Below are positions 1 to 7,318 of a stretch of 64,000 bases of DNA, piece by piece (position 1 is the first letter of the stretch; every line of letters begins with the position of its first letter). The translations under genes and the position numbers were made by a program. Below the pieces are notes generated by a model. The model was not told the origin of the DNA, did no database searches, and was given only the letters and a program-made list of their open reading frames with translations. The stretch is from Promethearchaeota archaeon (lineage in GTDB: Archaea > Asgardarchaeota > Lokiarchaeia > Sigynarchaeales > SOKP01), in assembly GCA_016839635.1 (NCBI GenBank), contig JAEOTV010000287.1:1-64000 (forward strand), given 5' to 3'.

Positions 1-10
1 CCAAAGGTTC

Positions 11-80
11 AGGCTTAGAGCGTGAGGGTAAGTGGATGTGTTTGGAGAGATTTGAGAAGGAAGGAGTATGTTCTAGAGCA
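11..80 (+). repeat. Dispersed intergenic repeat A, copy 1
   Basis: A purine-rich block of about 70 bases begins with GCTTAGAGC (13-21) and ends with GTTCTAGAGC (70-79). The two ends can pair into a stem with one bulge and one G-U pair. Related blocks lie at 722-802, about 11204-11276 and 12993-13070, all in the same orientation. A T-rich run follows the block. It could be a small structured RNA family or a short non-autonomous mobile element. Nothing in the sequence identifies it further. Confidence 0.7.
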
Positions 81-171
81 GAATTTCTATTCTTTTTTTG
101 GGGTTGAGGGATAACTATAAAAGTAAAGCTGTAATATTATAACTCTATCAGTAATCTGAGGTGAGATCCAC

Positions 172-723
172 ATGGAGGAAGAGGGAGTCCACATATTTAT
201 AGATGGAAAGGAGATTGCGTTAATAGCAAAAAATTCTGCGCTTGTTTCGTTATATTGTAAATGGGTAGACGATCCTATTTGTCGGAAATATGCACCGTTT
301 ATAATCCCGAGGACTGTTGATGAGGCTAAAAAATATTTGGAACCACAGATGGGAGTTAAAAAATTAATTGAATTTGATATATATCATAAAGTCGAAAAAA
401 TAGTTATAGGCTTTATTGGGGTAAAAGACATTAATTGGTTCCATCGATTTGCTGAGATTTTCTATTTAATTGGCGAGCGAGACTACTGGCGTCGTGGTTT
501 AGCTACTAAAGCCGTGATTTTAATGCTTAATTATGCTTTTAAAGAATTGAATTTACATAAAATTTATGGTCAAGTACTTGTCCCAAATATAGCATCAATT
601 AGGATTTTTGAAAAGCTTGGTTTTGCATTAGAGGGTACTTTTAAGGAGGAGGGCTATATTGATGGTAAATATCATGATATAAAGCGTTATGGGCTTTTAA
701 AAGTTGAGTGGTTGAAGGTTTAG
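172..723 (+). CDS. GNAT N-acetyltransferase, RimJ/RimL-like
   Basis: This 183-residue protein fits the GNAT fold of acetyl-CoA-dependent N-acetyltransferases of the RimJ/RimL type, which acetylate protein N-termini or small amines. The acetyl-CoA loop is visible around residues 104-112 (YWRRGLATK). The family's PNIASIRIFEKLGF stretch lies at 138-151. The substrate cannot be read from the sequence. The start is the first ATG after a plausible GAGGTGAG ribosome-binding stretch. The gene sits between two direct copies of repeat A, and its stop codon TAG (721-723) lies at the edge of the second copy. A short decayed piece of a similar gene may follow at 848-901. Confidence 0.85.
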   Translation: MEEEGVHIFIDGKEIALIAKNSALVSLYCKWVDDPICRKYAPFIIPRTVDEAKKYLEPQMGVKKLIEFDIYHKVEKIVIGFIGVKDINWFHRFAEIFYLIGERDYWRRGLATKAVILMLNYAFKELNLHKIYGQVLVPNIASIRIFEKLGFALEGTFKEEGYIDGKYHDIKRYGLLKVEWLKV

Positions 724-802
724 GCTTAGAGCGTGAGGGTACACGTCGTGTTTGGAGAAATTGAATGAGATGAGACAAAAAGATGGAGTATGTTCTAGAG
801 CA
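722..802 (+). repeat. Dispersed intergenic repeat A, copy 2
   Basis: The start GCTTAGAGC (724-732) and end GTTCTAGAGC (792-801) match copy 1 exactly, and the interior is about two-thirds similar. An inner perfect inverted repeat ACACG-T-CGTGT lies at 741-751. A TTTTAAAA box lies about 25-30 bases upstream and a T-rich run follows. Both would suit transcription of a short RNA. The first bases overlap the stop codon of the upstream acetyltransferase gene. Confidence 0.7.
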
Positions 803-847
803 AGGTTTTATTTTTATTTCTATTTTTTAGCAGTGTTCTACAACTAA

Positions 848-901
848 TTTTATATTTTTCAAAAGCTTAAGAAGATTTATGCCCAAATGGTTTTATTGTG
901 A
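848..901 (+). pseudogene. Remnant of a GNAT acetyltransferase gene
   Basis: The reading frame here gives FQKLKKIYAQMVLL followed by a stop. This resembles the intact acetyltransferase upstream (FKELNLHKIYGQVLV, residues 123-137). No start codon or remaining domain is present, so it looks like a decayed fragment of a second copy. The match is short and could be chance, hence the low confidence. Confidence 0.35.
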
Positions 902-1054
902 AAAGCTCAAAGAATTATGATAGCTCGCCAGGCAAATATAGAAGAAAAAAAGAACTTAGTTCGAAAAATTTTAGATATAGATTAATATAATCTTTATACC
1001 TATCTTTTTTTAGTATACAACTTTGATATTTATAATTAAAAGAGATGTATATAT

Positions 1055-1519
1055 ATGGGTAAAGCACTACAAAAGCAAGCAAAATCGATGGGGATGATGA
1101 ATCTTCCCAAATACACTTTTTATTGTCAACCCGCAGGAATTAAGAGGAAGTTTTCAACAACCACACCTAGATTTATCTATGTTATAAATGATTGGGTGGC
1201 AAGTTTTGATCAATCATGTCAAAGAGATGATACTGGAAGTGCAAGAACTGTATGGTCTTTTATTCTTGCTCCTCAATCTGGCTTATATATTGAAATCACT
1301 TCTAAAATTGCGGGATTTTCTGCTATGTCAGCGGATAATTATGTGAGCCAAGTAGACGTATACACAGAAAATACAGATATAGTGAAGGGTGTTGTTAAGA
1401 TTCTTAATGACCAATGGCCTGATGGAATGTTAAATCATATAGACCTCCAAAAAATTGAAAAGAAGTTCAATGTTAAGGGAAATGACGTTGTGAACGCTAT
1501 TAACCAATTCCTCCAGTAA
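1055..1519 (+). CDS. Hypothetical protein, 154 aa
   Basis: I do not recognise this family. The protein is soluble, with no membrane segment or signal peptide. Residues 40-110 look rich in beta strands (FIYVINDWVASFD, then TVWSFILAPQSGLYIEI). The last 45 residues look helical and could form a small C-terminal helical unit (LQKIEKKFNVKGNDVVNAINQFL). It stands alone between repeat A and a small zinc-binding ORF. The start ATG follows an AT-rich promoter-like region (TATAATCTTTATACC). No function can be assigned. Confidence 0.7.
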   Translation: MGKALQKQAKSMGMMNLPKYTFYCQPAGIKRKFSTTTPRFIYVINDWVASFDQSCQRDDTGSARTVWSFILAPQSGLYIEITSKIAGFSAMSADNYVSQVDVYTENTDIVKGVVKILNDQWPDGMLNHIDLQKIEKKFNVKGNDVVNAINQFLQ

Positions 1520-1623
1520 CTAAAAATCACATCGATATAATTTCAAAATTTAATCTTTTTCTTTTTCTTCTAAAAGAATAAAAACATGTATTTGTAGCAA
1601 CACACTCCAAAGTTTAAATAATT

Positions 1624-1794
1624 ATGACTGAACAAATTAGATGTAAGAACTGTGGAAAGCAGCTTAATACGGATGAGCGTGAGAACTTGTTATCTTTTTG
1701 CTCCGATGGTTTTGAGGACTACAAATCATTTAAAATGAGGCAAGGTAGTGCCATGCGCATTTTTGGGATAATTATTCTAATTGGGGGTTCCTAG
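1624..1794 (+). CDS. Small zinc-ribbon protein with hydrophobic tail, possibly truncated
   Basis: This 56-residue ORF begins with a zinc-ribbon half site (C8-x2-C11) and has a further cysteine at position 28 (LSFCSDGF). That pattern resembles small archaeal DUF2116-like ribbons, but the expected fourth cysteine is missing and a glycine stands near its place. A hydrophobic stretch (residues 45-55, IFGIIILIGG) runs straight into the stop codon, shorter than a full membrane helix. It may be a truncated membrane-anchored zinc ribbon. The second half site and the helix are both incomplete, so it may be decaying. Confidence 0.5.
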   Translation: MTEQIRCKNCGKQLNTDERENLLSFCSDGFEDYKSFKMRQGSAMRIFGIIILIGGS

Positions 1795-1907
1795 CATTTT
1801 GTTATATTTAATGTTCTAGAGTATTATTTTTATTTTTATATTTCTTTTTCCTATATAATAGTATCGTTTAAAATCCAGCATTGTATGAGATGAGAGGTAT
1901 TTAAAAA

Positions 1908-2465
1908 ATGGAAGGAATTAGAAAAGAAGGACTACAATTATCATACAAGATTTGTATTTTCGGGGATAAGGGTGTTGGAAAGACAACATTGGTAAATCAT
2001 TATCTCACAAATAAATTTATTGAAAATATGCAAGCGACACTAGGGGCATCAGTGCATATTAAAGATATAGAATTAGAGAATGGAAGCATAACAGTTCAAG
2101 TATGGGATTTTGGTGGTCACAAGAGGTTTAAATTCCTGATATCATCTTACGCACGAGGTTCAGCTGGAGCAATTTTTATGTTTGATCTTACTAATTATGA
2201 AAGTTTAATTGCGTTAAAGGAATGGCTTCCAGAATTTGGGAAGACCGTTAGATATGTACCTCTCATAATGGTTGGTGGTAAACTAGATCTTGAACAACAA
2301 AGGGTTTGTAAAAAAGATGAAGTGTTAGACATAATGAAATCATATGATTTCCATAAATATATTGAATGTTCCTCAAAAACAGGAGAGAATGTAGAATTAG
2401 TATTTAGAGTGTTATTATCTAAAATTCTTGAAGAAAAAGGTTATAAATACCTCAAATTTAAGTGA
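1908..2465 (+). CDS. Ras-superfamily small GTPase with atypical G3/G4 motifs
   Basis: A single-domain small GTPase of 185 residues. The P-loop is GDKGVGKTT (19-27), the switch II motif is WDFGGH (66-71) and the G5 motif is CSSKTGE (154-160). Two positions depart from Ras/Rab norms. The catalytic glutamine after DxxG is histidine (H71), and the base-specificity motif NKxD reads GKLD (124-127). There is no C-terminal cysteine for lipid attachment. Asgard genomes are known to carry many such GTPases. The altered motifs suggest slow hydrolysis or relaxed nucleotide specificity, which is inference. The gene stands alone on its strand, before a GNAT gene. Confidence 0.9.
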   Translation: MEGIRKEGLQLSYKICIFGDKGVGKTTLVNHYLTNKFIENMQATLGASVHIKDIELENGSITVQVWDFGGHKRFKFLISSYARGSAGAIFMFDLTNYESLIALKEWLPEFGKTVRYVPLIMVGGKLDLEQQRVCKKDEVLDIMKSYDFHKYIECSSKTGENVELVFRVLLSKILEEKGYKYLKFK

Positions 2466-2511
2466 ATAAATGGTAAAATCCTTTAGATAAGACTATAGGA
2501 TATAACTGTAT

Positions 2512-2540
2512 AAATATTGGGCTACAAATTTTTTATAATA
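2512..2540 (+). promoter_or_regulatory. Promoter-like region shared with the paralogous gene at 5122
   Basis: The 29 bases AAATATTGG(G)CTAC(A)AATTTTTTATAATA are nearly identical to those at 5071-5099, and each lies 50-51 bases before the matching ATG of a related acetyltransferase. The AT-rich part fits an archaeal TATA box. The shared block also fixes the start codon at 2562. It shows that the two genes duplicated together with their upstream region. Confidence 0.6.
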
Positions 2541-2561
2541 GCCTTTGCTTTAGATTTTAAT

Positions 2562-3224
2562 ATGGATAATGCAACTATGTTTGAACTTAATAATTTTTAC
2601 AGATTAACAAATAAAGATATTAAAGAAGCAACTGAAGTCTATGCTAGAGCTTACTCTAAAATTACACTCTATAAAAAAGCTTTAGAGAATGTAGAAGAAG
2701 AAGATAATAAATCCCTAGTATTGAAAAGATTTTTTGAAATACCAATTCGTTTTGGAATAAAATATGGATTTCCTTATGCTCCTTCAGAACAAATAGAAGG
2801 AATTTCAATTTGGATACCTTATGAAAAAGCTGATATGACTATGTGGAGAGTGATTCGATCTGGGGGATTTAAAAGCAGCTTCAAACTGGTTAAAATTGGT
2901 AGAGAGTTTTTAGCTTCAGTGAAAGGATTTAGTCAATTAGATAAGGAAAGACATAAAAATATGGTTGGGAAACGATATTTACATCTAATGAGTTTAGCAG
3001 TTGATCCGGAATATCAAAGAAAAGGTATTGCTAGTAATTTATTAAAAGTAATGTTTGAAAAAACGGATAGCTGTGGATACAGTACATATGTGAGTGCTGA
3101 TATTGATAATGTAAATTTCTACAAGAAACATGGATTTGAAGTCATCAAGGAAATTAACGTTAAAATTAATAATTATAATTTAACTAATTGGGAAATGGTT
3201 CGAAATCCTAATAAAACCACGTAA
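2562..3224 (+). CDS. GNAT N-acetyltransferase (paralog of the gene at 5122)
   Basis: A 220-residue GNAT-family protein. The acetyl-CoA motif is LAVDPEYQRKGIASNLL in the C-terminal half, followed by the FYKKHGFEVI segment that usually closes the fold. The N-terminal half matches the protein at 5122 (GIKYGFPYA, EGISIWIPYEKADMTMWRV). I chose the ATG at 2562 over an upstream alternative at 2517. The promoter-like block and its spacing are shared with the paralog, whose start aligns with 2562, and the upstream frame adds only a hydrophobic tail absent from the paralog. The substrate is unknown. A small-molecule amine is as likely as a protein. Confidence 0.85.
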   Translation: MDNATMFELNNFYRLTNKDIKEATEVYARAYSKITLYKKALENVEEEDNKSLVLKRFFEIPIRFGIKYGFPYAPSEQIEGISIWIPYEKADMTMWRVIRSGGFKSSFKLVKIGREFLASVKGFSQLDKERHKNMVGKRYLHLMSLAVDPEYQRKGIASNLLKVMFEKTDSCGYSTYVSADIDNVNFYKKHGFEVIKEINVKINNYNLTNWEMVRNPNKTT

Positions 3225-3360
3225 ACTTCTTTTTAACATAGAGTAAGTTTTGCGACAATATTATTTTTCTTTTCTAGTAAAATTGTTAGAATAAGTCGAA
3301 GAAAAAATTATTAAAAAAATAAAAGTTGTCTTTTTTTCTAACGTGGCATTAGAGAATTAG

Positions 3361-3759
3361 TTATAATCTACTACCAATACGCTCCTTTTCTTCAATCGCC
3401 CATGCACATCCCAAATTAACTGCTTCATTAAGGATAGCCATTTTTTCTTCATTTAAGTTACTTGTTTCACGTTGGGTAATTCTGTCATCACCTTCTCGCT
3501 CTCGTTCATCTTCGTCGGAGGGCCAGTCAAGTCCATAATTTTCTAATAAATCCTTAATTTTATCAGGAATATATCGATCATCTGGTTTCGGAATGTCTAC
3601 TACTACGGTTACTAATTCCCAAGGTATTTCATCATATTTTTTTTTAAGAGCAATGCAAATTAGTCTTAATGCCCTAGAGTCCACTTTAACATTGACAACA
3701 TGTCTAATGCTAGGAGGCATTTGAACTTGCATCTTTTTTAATTCTGGTATTTCCTTCAC
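3361..3759 (-). CDS. Hypothetical acidic protein, 132 aa
   Basis: I do not recognise this family. Residues 10-60 look like a small alpha/beta unit (QMPPSIRHVVNVKVDSRALRLICIALKKKY). They are followed by a very acidic, probably disordered stretch (PSDEDEREREGDD) and a C-terminal helix. No membrane segment or metal-binding motif is visible. The first codon is GTG; an internal ATG nine codons later is an alternative start. The gene converges with the acetyltransferase before it and is divergent from the DUF3795 gene after it, so it is probably transcribed alone. Confidence 0.6.
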   Translation of the reverse strand: MKEIPELKKMQVQMPPSIRHVVNVKVDSRALRLICIALKKKYDEIPWELVTVVVDIPKPDDRYIPDKIKDLLENYGLDWPSDEDEREREGDDRITQRETSNLNEEKMAILNEAVNLGCAWAIEEKERIGSRL

Positions 3760-3840
3760 CTATTTTTAGTTATTGAATTTTCAATTATATTGTTATTATT
3801 AGATTTCAAGTTGATCTACTCTAGGATAGAATACACATAT

Positions 3841-3887
3841 AGTTTTATAGATCAAATTCTAATTGGAATCTTGGACTTTTGTGGAAA
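3841..3887. repeat. Dispersed repeat C, copy 1
   Basis: About 46 bases (AGTTTTATAG, then AATTCTAATTGGAATCTTGG) match the block at 11735-11781 at roughly three-quarters of positions. Both copies lie in spacers between divergently transcribed genes, so a shared upstream control element or an old insertion are both possible. Confidence 0.45.
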
Positions 3888-3991
3888 AATACTGAATATC
3901 TACAAAATCTTATGTTTTTAAAAATCAAGAAATCCTTGGTAAGACCATGTTTAAAAACTACATCAGATTACATTATATCAGTGATTAAAGT

Positions 3992-5014
3992 ATGGAACCG
4001 ATAATCTCAAGGTGTGGGAACTTATGTTCAGAATGTCCTTGGTCTATTTTTATACGAAAAAAAATCAGAAAAGAAGATTGGGATGAATACTCAAGCGAAG
4101 TTAAGAAGTATGTTGGATTCAAACCAGTTAAATACGAATGGGAAGGATGTACAGGGTGTTTAACGCCAAATGAAGAATTGCCAAAACACCCTTTTTTTAA
4201 CTTCTTACTGAAATGTCGTACGAGAAAATGTGGAACTCATAATGAAGTTAATAATTGTGCATATTGTGGGAACTTCCCATGTACAAATACTGTAGCTAGT
4301 ACTAATTTTACAAAAGAAAAAGTCTCTGAAAAATTAGGAATCACGATAGATGAACAAACTTATAATCGGTATATCAAAATGTTTGACTCTATGACAAACC
4401 TTAAGAAAATCCATAAAGATATACCCAAGAATCAAATTAAAAATCCTAAACCTATTTCTAAGAAAATTAATATTACTAAATTAAAGGGAGAATTCAAGAA
4501 TAAAGATTTTAGTAAAGTATATGAGAAATTGCTTGAAATTGCGAATTCTAATTTAGGAATTAAAGCTATTGATACTGTTTCCGGTTTCGAAAATTATGTA
4601 CTAAGAAATAATGTTATATGGAAGTTTATATGGATTTTCGGATTGTTCGGAAAGGTTGAGGGAAATGAATTAAATATCGATAGCCTTACTCTATATGAGA
4701 ATCGAAAACCAATAACTCTTCCAAATAATGAGGATCAATGGGAAATATATTTTGATATTTTAAAACAGTTTGGAATAACTACTGAGCTCGAGATAAAAAC
4801 TGATAAATTATACACTCCCGGGGGTTATATGCGAGCTAAAATTCCTAAAACTAATAATCCCGCTTATAACATTAAAATGAAACTTGATCCTAATCTTCAA
4901 AAATACGAGTTTTTTAAGATACTGAATGAAATCTTATCCGAACTTCAAACTAAGACAGGAAAACGAGCATTTGCAAACTTTAAAAAATTAGATTTCAATC
5001 CACTTCTCAGCTAA
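3992..5014 (+). CDS. DUF3795-type cysteine-rich protein with C-terminal extension
   Basis: The N-terminal 110 residues carry the cysteine pattern of DUF3795 proteins: ISRCGNLCSECPW, CTGC, CRTRKCG and NNCAYCGNFPC. That is about ten cysteines able to bind zinc or an iron-sulfur cluster. DUF3795 has no established function and is common in anaerobic archaea and bacteria. The other 230 residues (helical, lysine-rich, ending TGKRAFANFKKLDFNPLLS) are not part of the short family form and I do not recognise them. There is no signal peptide or membrane segment. The gene lies between two paralogous acetyltransferase genes, all on the plus strand. Confidence 0.75.
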   Translation: MEPIISRCGNLCSECPWSIFIRKKIRKEDWDEYSSEVKKYVGFKPVKYEWEGCTGCLTPNEELPKHPFFNFLLKCRTRKCGTHNEVNNCAYCGNFPCTNTVASTNFTKEKVSEKLGITIDEQTYNRYIKMFDSMTNLKKIHKDIPKNQIKNPKPISKKINITKLKGEFKNKDFSKVYEKLLEIANSNLGIKAIDTVSGFENYVLRNNVIWKFIWIFGLFGKVEGNELNIDSLTLYENRKPITLPNNEDQWEIYFDILKQFGITTELEIKTDKLYTPGGYMRAKIPKTNNPAYNIKMKLDPNLQKYEFFKILNEILSELQTKTGKRAFANFKKLDFNPLLS

Positions 5015-5070
5015 GCTTTTCTTTTAGTCAACTGGAAAGATATAATTGAAAAAAACTATAGCATCTTCAA

Positions 5071-5099
5071 AAATATTGGACTACTAATTTTTTATTATA
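5071..5099 (+). promoter_or_regulatory. Promoter-like region shared with the gene at 2562
   Basis: This is the counterpart of the block at 2512-2540, with 26 of 29 positions the same. It lies 51 bases before the ATG at 5122. The AATTTTTTATTATA part fits an archaeal TATA box. It supports co-duplication of promoter and gene. Confidence 0.6.
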
Positions 5100-5121
5100 T
5101 AAAATTTTTTTAAATTTTAAG

Positions 5122-5754
5122 ATGAATGTGAATAATGATTTAGACAATTTATATAAATTAAGACCTGATGATCTTATAAAGGCATGTAAAGTGGCAGGTG
5201 AAGCTTTTAAAGATGATCCCATAATGGTATTTACATATCCTGATTCGAATGAAAGAGAACAAAAATCACAATATGGATTTTATATGATCTATAATTATGG
5301 AATAAAATATGGACTAACTTATGCCACATCCAAGAATTTAGAAGGAATCACAATCTGGCTGCCTCCTAATAAGGTTTATCCATCTACTTGGGCAATGATG
5401 AGACATGGTGTTTTTTATACAATGCGTAAAGTAGGTTTAAAAATGAAAGCAATGAAGAGAACTATGACAGTTTTTAAATATGAGGATGAGAAACATAAAG
5501 AGCTTACCCCCTTTGACCATTGGTATTTTCAAAATATTGCCGTTAAACCAGAAGAACAAGGAAAAGGATATGGGGGATTACTGATAAAGACTATGCTAAA
5601 AACAATAGAAAGCGATGAGTTACCGGTTTATGTGGAGACTAACACTGAAAAATCTGTGTCTATTTACCAGAAACATGGATTTGAAATAATTGAACATGGC
5701 ATAATCCCTGAAACCGATGTACCTCTTTGGTGTATGTTAAGAAAGATCAAATAA
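5122..5754 (+). CDS. GNAT N-acetyltransferase (paralog of the gene at 2562)
   Basis: A 210-residue GNAT-family enzyme. The acetyl-CoA motif reads IAVKPEEQGKGYGGLLI, followed by IYQKHGFEIIEHGI, the segment that closes the fold. The N-terminal half includes GIKYGLTYATSKNLEGITIWLPP, clearly related to the acetyltransferase at 2562. Proteins of this layout are often annotated as general GNAT enzymes acting on small amines. Nothing here fixes the substrate. The start ATG lies 51 bases after the conserved promoter-like block. A DUF3795 gene separates the two paralogs. Confidence 0.85.
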   Translation: MNVNNDLDNLYKLRPDDLIKACKVAGEAFKDDPIMVFTYPDSNEREQKSQYGFYMIYNYGIKYGLTYATSKNLEGITIWLPPNKVYPSTWAMMRHGVFYTMRKVGLKMKAMKRTMTVFKYEDEKHKELTPFDHWYFQNIAVKPEEQGKGYGGLLIKTMLKTIESDELPVYVETNTEKSVSIYQKHGFEIIEHGIIPETDVPLWCMLRKIK

Positions 5755-5872
5755 ATTTCTTTAAATTTAGTAGAGCTTTATAACTAAATTTAATGTTTTT
5801 AACCAAACAGTTTAAATATTCGAGTATGATCTAAACTAGTTAGCTTAAATTCTATATTAAAAGGTTTAAGTA

Positions 5873-7225
5873 ATGCTAGAAAATCCAAGAAGAAATTTAT
5901 TAAATCTGTTGATTTTATCGTGTCTTCTTTTAGTTAGTTTATATTCTTTAGAAGTTAATGCTTATCTTCCAAAAACTAGTAATGCATCTCCGATGGAAAA
6001 CATAGTAATTGATGGAAATATCAATGAGGCTGAATGGTCAGATGCTGACTGGAAGGAGGAATTTTACTTAAATATTGATGAGGTATTTAACCCACCAGAC
6101 TCTGATGGATATAATTATATATATCTGGGAGAAGATTTAAATAATCTCTATATCGGGCTTGACCTATGTAGTGATCAAACTGGTGATGTTACTGATGAAT
6201 GGTTAGGAGTTTGGCTAAATATAAATAATAGAAGCTTTGATACTATTACTACTTGGGAGAATTATTTTAATGATGGAGTCGAGTCTCTCATACATGATGT
6301 CGAAAATGATGACATTCTACCCTTTTTCACTGATTCTATTACTAGTTGGACTGGAAAAAAGTTTAACAGCGATAGTGAATATACTCCTGTTTTAGGGAGT
6401 ATTGAAGGCAATTATACTCATCTAGATAGTGGAATAGGGCCTTCTTTTAATATCACATCAGTACAAAACCTTGGTGACCATCAAATATGGATTGATTTTT
6501 CGATTGATATTTCAGATTGGTTCCCAAATTTTGGCACTTTATTAGCAAGTGCAGTTCAAGGGATAGATTTCATACTTAGAAGCAGAGTTAACACCACTAT
6601 AACAGATCAAAAACTAATTTTGTGGTATAATAATGGAACCTGGAATAAAGATGACCCAAATCAGGTATTTGAAATTAATGATGATACGAGCTGGCTAATA
6701 GAGTCATTTTGGTACAATGGAGGAAATCTCACAGTTGATCATAAACTTCAATTCAGTTTATATGGAAATCATAGTGCACCGTTTAAGACTCAATTTGATT
6801 ATTTTCTCTTTGATGCATATTATAATGCAACAAATAATATGGGAGGAGCAATGACTTACCCATTTGCATCAATTACTAATTATCAGATTGAATGGGATTT
6901 TGCACCTAGTTTTAATAATGTTTCAAATCATCGAATGTTTGAAATACAGCTTCCAAAAAGTGAGCTTGAGCATTATAATCCAAATGAGGATTTAGGAATA
7001 ATAGTTGGCGGATATGGTACTATGGCTTTTCCGTTTGAGCTATTTTGGGTTTATTCTACCCATATTATGAATATTAGACCACATATTAGTGATCATTACT
7101 ACTACTATAATATGTTTGGTTGCTCACTTCCAGCGGGTATCATCCCAGGTTATGATTTATTCCTCCTAGTTGGATTAATAGGCATAGGATCGTTAATTTT
7201 AACAAGAAAAACCATAAAAAATTAA
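5873..7225 (+). CDS. Secreted surface protein with CBM9-like domain and sorting-like tail
   Basis: A 450-residue exported protein. Residues 1-30 form a signal peptide (basic start, then LLNLLILSCLLLVSLYSL). Residues 44-56 (IVIDGNINEAEWS) are the typical opening of a CBM9-like carbohydrate-binding beta-sandwich, followed by YIYLGEDLNNLYIGLDL. The middle is rich in N-x-S/T sites, as expected for a glycosylated surface protein. The C-terminus has the pattern of archaeal sorting signals: IPGYD, a hydrophobic stretch (LFLLVGLIGIGSLIL) and a basic end (TRKTIKN). It is probably anchored at the cell surface. The ligand is unknown. It converges with the LuxE-like gene downstream. Confidence 0.8.
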   Translation: MLENPRRNLLNLLILSCLLLVSLYSLEVNAYLPKTSNASPMENIVIDGNINEAEWSDADWKEEFYLNIDEVFNPPDSDGYNYIYLGEDLNNLYIGLDLCSDQTGDVTDEWLGVWLNINNRSFDTITTWENYFNDGVESLIHDVENDDILPFFTDSITSWTGKKFNSDSEYTPVLGSIEGNYTHLDSGIGPSFNITSVQNLGDHQIWIDFSIDISDWFPNFGTLLASAVQGIDFILRSRVNTTITDQKLILWYNNGTWNKDDPNQVFEINDDTSWLIESFWYNGGNLTVDHKLQFSLYGNHSAPFKTQFDYFLFDAYYNATNNMGGAMTYPFASITNYQIEWDFAPSFNNVSNHRMFEIQLPKSELEHYNPNEDLGIIVGGYGTMAFPFELFWVYSTHIMNIRPHISDHYYYYNMFGCSLPAGIIPGYDLFLLVGLIGIGSLILTRKTIKN

Positions 7226-7272
7226 CTTTTAAAATTTTTTTTCTTTTCTTCTTACTTTATTAGTCCTCTATG

Positions 7273-7310
7273 CATGAAAGGTAAAATCAGAGTCTGATTT
7301 CGATGAGGAT
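7273..7310. repeat. Palindromic dispersed repeat B, copy 1
   Basis: The block GAAAGGTAAAATCAGAG plus TCTGATTTCGATGAGGAT contains a near-perfect 17-base palindrome (AAATCAGA-G-TCTGATTT, 7284-7300). It lies between two convergent genes. Related copies occur at 8686-8725 and 12469-12510, with a shortened one near 9286-9310. Confidence 0.55.
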
Positions 7311-7318
7311 TCTAGGAT

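Noticed and set aside
11..802. Integron-type gene cassette with attC sites around the GNAT gene
   Set aside because: The flanking repeats have pairable ends, but their outer motifs (GCTTAGAGC and GTTCTAGAGC) do not fit the GTTRRRY/RYYYAAC core of attC sites, and no integrase gene is in the window.
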